The notes under the pieces are model-generated. The model worked only from the letters and a program-made list of their open reading frames with translations, did not search any database and was not told the DNA's origin. A DNA stretch of 5,050 nt, taken from positions 6,826 to 11,875 of the forward strand of contig JAJQAT010000196.1 in NCBI GenBank assembly GCA_021203665.1, read 5' to 3'. Every line of letters begins with the position of its first letter. Position 1 is the first letter of the stretch. Source of the DNA: Bacillota bacterium (lineage in GTDB: Bacteria; Bacillota; Clostridia; UBA1381). Positions 1 through 5,045 of this stretch are shown here, piece by piece. The translations under genes and the position numbers were made by a program.

Positions 1-115
1 CGAAAAGCTCGCGGAAGAATCAAATACTCCGCTTTTCTTTGTTCCCACGATGAAGGAGCTTGGAAATATGTGTTCTATAGAAGTCGGCTCAAGCTGCGCG
101 GTCGTGCTGAAATAG
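1..115 (+). CDS. ybxF: L7Ae-family RNA-binding protein, 3' end only
   Basis: The frame starting at base 2 is open to a TAG at 113-115 and gives the last 37 residues of a protein that begins left of the window. The piece contains LAEESNTPLFFV, then TMKELGNMCSIEVGSS and a short hydrophobic end (CAVVLK). This matches the C-terminal part of the bacterial L7Ae/L30e/S12e/Gadd45 family, where the pattern is 'variable-VPTMKELGKACGI-VG-AAA-'. Family members are small (about 80-100 residues), cytosolic and bind kink-turn RNA; the B. subtilis homologue YbxF is ribosome-associated. The location directly before rpsL is where Firmicutes carry ybxF, between rpoC and rpsL, and this supports the call strongly. 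Two cysteines (in NMCS and SSCA) stand where alanine is more usual. The precise substrate cannot be told from this fragment. Confidence 0.82.
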   Translation, partial: EKLAEESNTPLFFVPTMKELGNMCSIEVGSSCAVVLK

Positions 116-119
116 CTTA

Positions 120-147
120 TTGGACGCTTTGCGTTTGATAATATATT
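120..147 (+). promoter_or_regulatory. Weak promoter-like sequence before rpsL
   Basis: TTGGAC (120-125) lies 16 bp before TATATT (142-147) in the 61-nt gap between the L7Ae-like stop and the rpsL start. A short GACGC/GCGTT hairpin with a TTT loop (123-134) overlaps the spacer. The match to sigma-A consensus is moderate, and AT-rich spacers give such matches by chance. Co-transcription from the rpoBC side is the default expectation. Confidence 0.25.
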
Positions 148-176
148 AAATTTTATGAAAGGAAGTGTAACACGGT

Positions 177-596
177 ATGCCTACATTTAATCAGTTGGTT
201 AGAACAGGTAGAAAGACATCGAGAAAGAAGTCTACCGCCCCCGCTCTTCAGAAGAGTCTTAACTCTCTAAAGAAAAAGACTACGGATAAGAGCTCTCCTC
301 AAAAAAGAGGCGTATGCACCGCTGTAAGAACCGCTACACCGAAAAAGCCTAACTCGGCTCTCAGAAAGATTGCCAGAGTAAGACTTACAAACGGTATCGA
401 AGTAACGGCTTACATTCCCGGTATAGGTCACAACCTACAGGAACACAGCGTTGTGCTTATCAGAGGCGGAAGAGTTCGTGACCTTCCGGGTACAAGATAC
501 CATATTATAAGAGGTACTCTTGATGCTCAGGGCGTGAACGGTCGTCTTCAGTCAAGAAGTAAGTACGGTGCCAAAAGACCAAAGGAAAAGAAATAA
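177..596 (+). CDS. rpsL: 30S ribosomal protein S12
   Basis: This encodes a 139-residue S12, the decoding-centre protein of the small subunit that monitors codon-anticodon pairing with 16S rRNA. The length fits Firmicutes (about 137-140; E. coli has 124) because of an insertion of about 14 residues around positions 26-40, ahead of SSPQKRGVC. The core is canonical: TPKKPNSALRK (54-64), RVRLTNGIEVTAYIPG (67-82), GHNLQEHSVVLIRGGR (84-99), and a basic tail ending SKYGAKRPKEKK. K56 aligns with E. coli K43 (gene numbering). Position 101 is Arg (codon CGT), where E. coli has Lys88; D102 aligns with the Asp89 that is methylthiolated in E. coli. Residue 106 is Thr, where Val is usual (PGTRYH). The ATG start is preceded by AAAGGAAG (158-165), 11 nt upstream, and the protein starts with the family-typical MPTFNQLVR. 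Identity is certain. Confidence 0.99.
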   Translation: MPTFNQLVRTGRKTSRKKSTAPALQKSLNSLKKKTTDKSSPQKRGVCTAVRTATPKKPNSALRKIARVRLTNGIEVTAYIPGIGHNLQEHSVVLIRGGRVRDLPGTRYHIIRGTLDAQGVNGRLQSRSKYGAKRPKEKK

Positions 597-619
597 TGCC
601 GCGTAATTAAAAACGCGCA
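597..619 (+). other. Hairpin right after the rpsL stop codon
   Basis: CGCGT (600-604) pairs with ACGCG (613-617) around an 8-nt loop, AATTAAAA. T597-G598 can extend the stem with C618-A619 if C599 is bulged. There is no U-run after it, so it is not an intrinsic terminator. It could protect or process the mRNA between rpsL and rpsG. GCATATC at its 3' edge (617-623) recurs at 630-636. Confidence 0.45.
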
Positions 620-640
620 TATCACAAGTGCATATCGGGT

Positions 641-658
641 TATATTATTTATATTATT
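641..658 (+). repeat. 9-bp tandem repeat, TATATTATT x2
   Basis: TATATTATT occurs twice back to back (641-649 and 650-658) in the AT-rich middle of the rpsL-rpsG spacer. It includes -10-like hexamers (TATATT), but no convincing -35 sits at the right distance, so I do not call a promoter. Chance in AT-rich DNA or replication slippage is a sufficient explanation. Confidence 0.5.
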
Positions 659-718
659 CGAATAGCGCTGACGGAGCTTTGAAAAAATAAGTTCAGAGTA
701 CCTGTGATGTCATGAAGC

Positions 719-733
719 GGAGATAACATCTCC
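719..733 (+). promoter_or_regulatory. Hairpin just upstream of the rpsG Shine-Dalgarno
   Basis: GGAGAT (719-724) and ATCTCC (728-733) form a perfect 6-bp stem with an AAC loop, ending 10 nt before the rpsG ribosome binding site. The 3' arm contains CTCC (730-733), which can also pair with GGAG (746-749) of that binding site. The hairpin may therefore keep the binding site free. A competing stem, GATGT (706-710) with ACATC (726-730), would break the hairpin. S7 is known to repress its own translation from the rpsL-rpsG gap in E. coli; whether this structure does the same here is inference. Confidence 0.45.
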
Positions 734-743
734 ACATACTATG

Positions 744-750
744 AAGGAGG
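744..750 (+). promoter_or_regulatory. rpsG ribosome binding site; fixes the GTG start
   Basis: AAGGAGG ends 8 nt before GTG at 759, an ideal spacing. An in-frame ATG at 741 would add six residues (MKEGSK), but the binding site would then lie inside the coding region and nothing comparable precedes 741. The GTG start also yields the MPRKG beginning shared by S7 proteins. Confidence 0.9.
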
Positions 751-758
751 GAAGTAAA

Positions 759-1229
759 GTGCCAAGAAAAGGTTTTATAGCAAAAAGAGAAGTGCTGCCT
801 GATCCTATTTACAATGACGTTGTTGTAACAAAGCTTATAAACAACATCATGCTTGACGGTAAAAAGGGTGTCGCTCAGAAAATCGTTTACGACGCATTCG
901 CAATCGTAGCCGAAAAGACAGGCAAGGACGCACTTGAGGCTTTCAAGGAAGCTATGGACAACATCATGCCGGTTCTTGAAGTAAAAGCAAGACGTGTGGG
1001 TGGTGCTACGTACCAGGTTCCTATGGAAGTACGTCCGGAAAGACGTCAGACATTGGGTCTCAGATGGCTTACCCGTTACTCGAGAGAGCGTAACGAAAAG
1101 ACAATGAAGGAAAGACTTGCAAATGAAATCATGGACGCCATGAACGGCAGCGGCGGTTCTGTTAAGAAGCGCGAGGATACGCACAAAATGGCAGAAGCAA
1201 ACAAGGCTTTCGCTCATTACAGACGGTAA
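759..1229 (+). CDS. rpsG: 30S ribosomal protein S7
   Basis: This encodes a 156-residue S7 (same length as B. subtilis S7), the primary 16S rRNA-binding protein that nucleates assembly of the 30S head and lies near the mRNA exit and E site. Key segments are MPRKGFIAKREVLPDPIY at the N-terminus, LEVKARRVGGATYQVP (73-88), the EVRPERRQTLGLRWL segment that follows, and the conserved end KKREDTHKMAEANKAFAHYR. The start is GTG, chosen because of the AAGGAGG 8 nt upstream and the family N-terminus. It lies 162 nt after rpsL and 120 nt before fusA, larger gaps than is usual for tightly packed ribosomal operons, and both gaps can form hairpins. No truncation or frameshift is seen. A long open frame on the opposite strand (693-1259) is an antisense shadow of this gene. 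Confidence 0.98.
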   Translation: MPRKGFIAKREVLPDPIYNDVVVTKLINNIMLDGKKGVAQKIVYDAFAIVAEKTGKDALEAFKEAMDNIMPVLEVKARRVGGATYQVPMEVRPERRQTLGLRWLTRYSRERNEKTMKERLANEIMDAMNGSGGSVKKREDTHKMAEANKAFAHYRR

Positions 1230-1349
1230 TAATAAGACGGCTTTGCGGCGGGCTGACAACCTCCGTCTCCCGCGGATATGTCTTTTACCGTATTTTAATT
1301 TTGGATTTAATCAAACCCCTAATCAAAATGAAAGGAGGACATTTTTGTT
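1230..1349 (+). promoter_or_regulatory. Structured rpsG-fusA spacer (fusA leader)
   Basis: This 120-nt gap has no gene. Two stems compete for overlapping sequence: GACGG (1236-1240) with CCGTC (1263-1267), and GCGGG (1248-1252) with CCCGC (1269-1273). A CCTCC at 1260-1264 is the exact complement of GGAGG in the fusA binding site (1334-1338), about 70 nt downstream. An 8-bp direct repeat, TAATCAAA, stands at 1308-1315 and 1320-1327, separated by CCCC. No U-run follows either stem, and I see no convincing promoter. A role in translation control or mRNA processing is possible but unproven. Confidence 0.35.
1308..1327 (+). repeat. 8-bp direct repeat TAATCAAA before the fusA binding site
   Basis: Two exact copies (1308-1315 and 1320-1327) are separated by CCCC, giving a 12-nt period, and end 3 nt before the AAAGGAGG of fusA. 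It could be a protein-binding site or chance in an AT-rich spacer. Confidence 0.4.
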
Positions 1350-3461
1350 ATGGGTAGACAATATTCACTTGAAAACACAAGAAATATCGGTATCATGGCT
1401 CATATCGATGCCGGTAAAACAACTACAACAGAAAGAATTTTGTACTATACGGGTATTAACCATAAGATTGGCGAAACCCATGACGGCGCCGCTACAATGG
1501 ACTGGATGGCGCAGGAGCAGGAGCGCGGTATCACAATCACATCCGCCGCTACAACCTGTTTCTGGCAGCCTAAGGAAGGTCCGTACGCGGGCATAAAGAA
1601 CAGAATCAACATTATTGATACCCCGGGACACGTTGACTTTACGGTTGAGGTTCAGAGATCTCTCAGAGTTCTTGACGGCTCCGTAACGGTTATGTGCGCT
1701 AAGGGCGGCGTTGAGCCTCAGTCGGAAACCGTTTGGCGTCAGGCTGACGATTACAGCGTACCGCGTATGATTTTCGTTAATAAGATGGACATCATGGGCG
1801 CGGATTTCTATAATGTTGTAAACATGGTTCACGAAAGACTAAACGCCAACGGCGTTCCCATTCAGCTGCCTATAGGCGCCGAGGACACGTTCACGGGCAT
1901 AATAGACCTTATGAACATGGACGCCGAAATATACGACAGCGAGGACGGTTCCTCATACCACAAGGAGGACATTCCCGAGGATATGAAGGAAAAGGCGGAG
2001 GAATATCACCAGGCAATGGTTGAGGCTATCTGCGAGACAGATGAGGACCTTCTTGAAAAATTCCTTGCCGATGAGGAAATCTCCGTAAACGAGCTTAAAA
2101 AGGCTTTGAGAAAAGCTACCATTAATAACGAAATCGTTCCTATGCTTTGCGGAACGGCTTACAGAAACAAGGGCGTTCAGATGCTGCTTGACGCTGTTAT
2201 CGAGTATATGCCCTCACCGGTTGACGTACCGGCTATCAAGGGCGTAAACCCCGATACGGACGAGGAGGACGAAAGACCGTCGTCAGACGACGCTCCGTTC
2301 GCGGCTCTCGCGTTCAAGATTGCGACGGACCCGTTTGTTGGTAAGATTTGCTTCTTCAGAGTATACTCCGGTTCTCTTCAAAAGGGTTCATACGTATTGA
2401 ACTCCTGCAAGGGAAAGAGAGAAAGAATGGGCAGAATCCTACAGATGCACGCTAACCACCGTGAGGACCTTGATGTGGTTTACTCCGGCGATATTGCGGC
2501 GGCGGTAGGCTTGTCAAACACAACCACGGGCGAAACGCTTTGTGATGAAAAGCACCCGATTATCCTTGAGTCAATGGAATTTCCGGAGCCGGTTATCCGT
2601 GTTGCTATCGAGCCTAAGACCAAGGCGGGTCAGGAAAAGATGGGTATCGCGCTTGCAAAGCTTGCGGAGGAGGACCCGACATTCAAGACCTATACGGACG
2701 AGGAAACAGGTCAGACCATCATCGCAGGTATGGGTGAGCTTCACCTTGAAATCATCGTTGACAGACTTTTGCGCGAATTTAAGGTAGAAGCAAACGTCGG
2801 CGAGCCTCAGGTTTCATACAGAGAGGCAATCAGAAAAGAAGTCAACATCGAGCATAAATATGCGCGTCAGTCGGGCGGTAAAGGTCAGTACGGACACGTA
2901 TTGCTTAAGCTCGAGCCCCTTCCTGAGGGCGGCGGCTATGAATTTGTCAACGCGGTTGTCGGCGGTGCTATTCCCAAGGAATACATTCCGGCTGTTGACG
3001 CGGGTATCCAGGGCGCTATGCAGTCCGGCGTACTTGCGGGCTACAACGTAGTTGACGTTAAGGCTACCCTGTATGACGGTTCTTATCACGAGGTCGATTC
3101 ATCCGAAATGGCGTTTAAGATTGCCGCTTCAATGGCATTCAAAGAGGGTATGAAAAAGGCTGACCCTGTTATCAAGGAGCCTATCATGCTTGTAAACGTA
3201 ATCGTTCCGGACGACTATCTCGGCTTTGTTATCGGCGATTTAAGCTCAAGACGAGGCATGATAAAGTCACAGGAATCGCGCAGCGGCGGCGTTACGCAGG
3301 TAACGGCGGACGTTCCCTTGGGCGAAATGTTCGGTTACGCGACCGTACTTCGTTCGGGTACTCAGGGCCGCGGTCAGTACACGATGGAGCCTTCACACTA
3401 CAGCGAGGTTCCGAGATCCATCCAGGAAAAGATTATGAACGAGCGCACAAAGTCCAATTAA
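1350..3461 (+). CDS. fusA: Translation elongation factor G
   Basis: This encodes a 703-residue EF-G, the cytosolic GTPase that drives tRNA-mRNA translocation and, with ribosome recycling factor, splits ribosomes. The length is normal (about 690-704). GTPase motifs: P-loop AHIDAGKT (17-24), switch I RGITI (58-62), DTPGH (89-93) with catalytic-type His93, and NKMD (143-146). A G' insert follows, then domain II (around 300-400) and domain III with CDEKHPIILESMEFPEP. Domain IV carries YGHV (514-517), PKEYIPAVDAGIQ (542-554) and the tip DGSYHEVDS with His580. Domain V begins near EPIM (610) and contains GDLSSRRG and FGYATVLRSGTQGRG. This is the housekeeping type, not a ribosome-protection (Tet) protein. 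The ATG start follows AAAGGAGG (1331-1338) by 11 nt. The gene is intact. Its threonine codons mix ACA, ACC and ACG, unlike tuf. Confidence 0.99.
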   Translation: MGRQYSLENTRNIGIMAHIDAGKTTTTERILYYTGINHKIGETHDGAATMDWMAQEQERGITITSAATTCFWQPKEGPYAGIKNRINIIDTPGHVDFTVEVQRSLRVLDGSVTVMCAKGGVEPQSETVWRQADDYSVPRMIFVNKMDIMGADFYNVVNMVHERLNANGVPIQLPIGAEDTFTGIIDLMNMDAEIYDSEDGSSYHKEDIPEDMKEKAEEYHQAMVEAICETDEDLLEKFLADEEISVNELKKALRKATINNEIVPMLCGTAYRNKGVQMLLDAVIEYMPSPVDVPAIKGVNPDTDEEDERPSSDDAPFAALAFKIATDPFVGKICFFRVYSGSLQKGSYVLNSCKGKRERMGRILQMHANHREDLDVVYSGDIAAAVGLSNTTTGETLCDEKHPIILESMEFPEPVIRVAIEPKTKAGQEKMGIALAKLAEEDPTFKTYTDEETGQTIIAGMGELHLEIIVDRLLREFKVEANVGEPQVSYREAIRKEVNIEHKYARQSGGKGQYGHVLLKLEPLPEGGGYEFVNAVVGGAIPKEYIPAVDAGIQGAMQSGVLAGYNVVDVKATLYDGSYHEVDSSEMAFKIAASMAFKEGMKKADPVIKEPIMLVNVIVPDDYLGFVIGDLSSRRGMIKSQESRSGGVTQVTADVPLGEMFGYATVLRSGTQGRGQYTMEPSHYSEVPRSIQEKIMNERTKSN

Positions 3462-3471
3462 TCGGATTTTA

Positions 3472-3508
3472 AGCGGCGGCAGGGATTAAATTCCCGCCGT
3501 TTGCCGCT
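3472..3508 (+). other. Imperfect GC-rich hairpin after fusA
   Basis: AGCGGC (3472-3477) pairs with GCCGCT (3503-3508). Inside it, GGC (3478-3480) pairs with GCC (3496-3498) and GGGA (3482-3485) with TCCC (3492-3495), leaving a bulged A and a 4-nt GTTT bulge. The sequence after it is AT-rich but has no U-run, so it is at best a weak terminator. It may instead be an mRNA 3' stabiliser or processing site separating fusA from the independently promoted tuf. Confidence 0.5.
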
Positions 3509-3545
3509 CAAATTTAATATATTTATAAAATATTTGAAAAAATAC

Positions 3546-3574
3546 TTGATTTTTTCTAAAAAAAATTGTACAAT
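3546..3574 (+). promoter_or_regulatory. Sigma-A-type promoter of tuf
   Basis: TTGATT (3546-3551) and TACAAT (3569-3574) are separated by exactly 17 bp. They lie in a strongly AT-rich stretch with A-tracts upstream (about 3510-3545) that could act as an UP element. Each hexamer differs from consensus at one or two positions. Transcription would start near 3581, giving a leader of about 39 nt before tuf. It is the best promoter in the window and implies that tuf is transcribed on its own in addition to operon read-through. Confidence 0.72.
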
Positions 3575-3601
3575 AACCTTATTAGTGCAACTATATTATT
3601 T

Positions 3602-3609
3602 AAAGGAGG
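3602..3609 (+). promoter_or_regulatory. tuf ribosome binding site; fixes the ATG start
   Basis: AAAGGAGG lies 10 nt before ATG at 3620. An in-frame TTG at 3566 would add 18 residues, but it overlaps the -10 region of the predicted promoter and has no binding site, so it would not be in that transcript. The MAKEKFER start is the family-typical N-terminus. Confidence 0.92.
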
Positions 3610-3619
3610 AATTTCTACA

Positions 3620-4822
3620 ATGGCAAAAGAGAAATTTGAAAGAAATAAGCCGCACGTAAACATTGGTACTATCGGTCACGTTGACCATGGTAAGACAACT
3701 CTTACAGCGGCTATCACAAAAGTATTGGCTCTTAAGGGTCAGGCTAAGTTCGAAGCTTACGATATGATCGATAAGGCTCCGGAAGAGAGAGAAAGAGGTA
3801 TCACAATTTCAACAGCTCACATTGAGTATGAGACAGACAACCGTCACTATGCTCACGTTGACTGCCCGGGACACGCTGACTACGTTAAGAACATGATCAC
3901 AGGTGCCGCACAGATGGACGGTGCTATCCTTGTTGTATCGGCTGCTGACGGTCCTATGCCTCAGACAAGAGAACACATCCTTCTTTCAAGACAGGTTGGC
4001 GTTCCTTATATCGTAGTATTCATGAACAAGTCAGACCAGGTAGACGACCCCGAGCTTATGGAGCTTGTTGAGATGGAAATCAGAGAGCTTCTTACAGAGT
4101 ATGATTTCCCGGGTGATGATATTCCTATCATTTCCGGTACAGCTCTCGGCGCTCTTGAGTCGTCATCAACAGATATAAACGCTCCCGAGTACAAGTGCAT
4201 ACTTGACCTTATGGATGCTGTTGACAGCTACATTCCGACTCCGGAAAGAAAAGCTGATCTTCCGTTCCTAATGCCTATCGAGGACATCTTCTCAATCACA
4301 GGCCGTGGTACAGTTGCTACGGGTAGAGTTGAGAGAGGTCAGCTAAAGCTTAACGATGAGGTTGAAATCGTTGGTCTTACAGACGAAAAGAGAAAGGTCG
4401 TTGTTACAGGTATCGAGATGTTCAGAAAGCTTCTTGACTACGCTGAAGCAGGCGACAACATCGGCGCACTTCTTCGCGGTGTTCAGAGAAACGAGATTGA
4501 AAGAGGTCAGGTTCTTTCTAAGCCGGGCTCAATTCATCCGCATACAAAGTTCACAGGCGAGGTTTACGTATTGACAAAGGAAGAGGGCGGCCGTCATACA
4601 CCGTTCTTCAATAACTACAGACCTCAGTTCTATTTCAGAACAACCGACGTTACAGGCGTTATCACACTTCCGGAAGGCACAGAGATGTGTATGCCCGGCG
4701 ATAACGTAAAGATGTCTGTTGAGCTAATCACACCGATCGCTATCGAAAAGGGACTTCGTTTCGCTATTCGTGAGGGCGGCAGAACAGTTGGTTCAGGCGT
4801 TGTTTCGGAAATTGCAGAGTAA
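3620..4822 (+). CDS. tuf: Translation elongation factor Tu
   Basis: This encodes a 400-residue EF-Tu, the abundant cytosolic GTPase that carries aminoacyl-tRNA to the ribosomal A site. Its length is normal (393-400). GTPase domain: P-loop GHVDHGKT (19-26), switch I RGITI (59-63), DCPGH (81-85) with catalytic His85, and the guanine-recognition motif NKSD (136-139), where most bacteria have NKCD. Domain 2 includes the segment FSITGRGTVATGRVERG. Domain 3 includes EGGRHTPFF, the YRPQFYFRTTDVTG stretch and LRFAIREGGRTVGSGVV. The residues usually altered in kirromycin-type resistance look wild type by eye (Gln125, the Tyr of EYDFPGDD, the Ala of RFAIREGG). Codon choice is strongly biased: about 25 of 30 threonines are ACA, as expected for very high expression. 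It has its own promoter upstream and a terminator 11 nt after its stop. Whether a second tuf copy exists elsewhere cannot be seen here. Confidence 0.99.
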   Translation: MAKEKFERNKPHVNIGTIGHVDHGKTTLTAAITKVLALKGQAKFEAYDMIDKAPEERERGITISTAHIEYETDNRHYAHVDCPGHADYVKNMITGAAQMDGAILVVSAADGPMPQTREHILLSRQVGVPYIVVFMNKSDQVDDPELMELVEMEIRELLTEYDFPGDDIPIISGTALGALESSSTDINAPEYKCILDLMDAVDSYIPTPERKADLPFLMPIEDIFSITGRGTVATGRVERGQLKLNDEVEIVGLTDEKRKVVVTGIEMFRKLLDYAEAGDNIGALLRGVQRNEIERGQVLSKPGSIHPHTKFTGEVYVLTKEEGGRHTPFFNNYRPQFYFRTTDVTGVITLPEGTEMCMPGDNVKMSVELITPIAIEKGLRFAIREGGRTVGSGVVSEIAE

Positions 4823-4833
4823 TTGATTTTTAT

Positions 4834-4863
4834 AAAAGATGCCGCATTTGCGGCATCTTTTTT
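4834..4863 (+). terminator. Intrinsic terminator of the str operon / tuf
   Basis: AAAAGATGCCGC (4834-4845) and GCGGCATCTTTT (4850-4861) form a perfect 12-bp stem with an ATTT loop, running into six T's (4858-4863). It starts 11 nt after the tuf stop. The A-run on the 5' side may let it work partly in the other direction as well. Confidence 0.95.
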
Positions 4864-4934
4864 ATTTAAGATTCGCGGCTGCGAGCAGACTTAGAGGGAC
4901 AAGATGAATTTGCTCCGGCGGCAATTATAGTCAG

Positions 4935-4953
4935 CCTTCCCCATAGGGGAAGG
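4935..4953. repeat. Perfect palindrome, likely part of a dispersed intergenic repeat
   Basis: CCTTCCCC (4935-4942) and GGGGAAGG (4946-4953) form an 8-bp stem with an ATA loop. Similar AGCCTTCCCC/GGGGAAGGTG hairpins recur, as I recall, in intergenic regions of gut Clostridia, often as multi-copy elements. The flanking TCAG and TGTCGGC fit that pattern. No T-run follows, so it is not a terminator. Multi-copy status is inference and cannot be shown from one copy. Confidence 0.5.
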
Positions 4954-4965
4954 TGTCGGCACAGC

Positions 4966-4997
4966 AAAAAAGCCTGCCGACCAATCGTCGGCAGGCT
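4966..4997 (-). terminator. Intrinsic terminator for a convergent minus-strand gene
   Basis: AGCCTGCCGAC (4971-4981) and GTCGGCAGGCT (4987-4997) form a perfect 11-bp stem with a CAATC loop. Read on the minus strand the stem is followed by six T's (complement of A's at 4966-4971); on the + strand no T-run follows. It therefore terminates transcription arriving from the right, which implies a gene convergent with tuf beyond this window. Confidence 0.85.
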
Positions 4998-5016
4998 CAG
5001 ACTGTAGACAAACCAC

Positions 5017-5045
5017 TATACAAACACCTCACTTCGTGATATAAT
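5017..5045 (+). promoter_or_regulatory. Promoter-like sequence at the right edge
   Basis: TATACA (5017-5022), 17 bp, then TATAAT (5040-5045). The -10 is perfect and the -35 matches four of six. However, the spacer holds a TCAC/GTGA hairpin (5029-5039) next to GATATAATAT, a look shared with short repeat units in Clostridia, and a rightward promoter would sit oddly beside a leftward terminator. Weak call. Confidence 0.22.

Noticed and set aside
679..707. TTGAAA at 679-684 as a -35 for an rpsG promoter
   Set aside because: No acceptable -10 hexamer lies 16-18 bp downstream.
693..1259. Long minus-strand open frame (188 codons) opposite rpsG
   Set aside because: It lies antisense to a highly conserved gene, its product is cysteine- and histidine-rich without any recognisable domain, and it has no binding site; an antisense shadow.
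1243..1596. Plus-strand open frame overlapping the start of fusA
   Set aside because: It runs through the fusA leader and binding site in another frame and ends within the EF-G GTPase domain; product has no family character.
1365..1832. Minus-strand open frame inside fusA
   Set aside because: Antisense to the conserved GTPase domain; no start signal or family resemblance.
1350..3461. fusA as a tetracycline ribosome-protection or fusidic-acid-specialised EF-G paralogue
   Set aside because: Position in the str operon, standard length and canonical motifs in all five domains mark it as the housekeeping EF-G.
3566..3619. In-frame 18-residue N-terminal extension of EF-Tu from TTG 3566
   Set aside because: It overlaps the predicted -10 element, lacks a binding site and is absent from EF-Tu proteins; the AAAGGAGG at 3602-3609 serves ATG 3620.
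4834..4997. CRISPR-like array from several nearby palindromes
   Set aside because: The hairpins differ in sequence and spacing; there are no repeated units with regular spacers.
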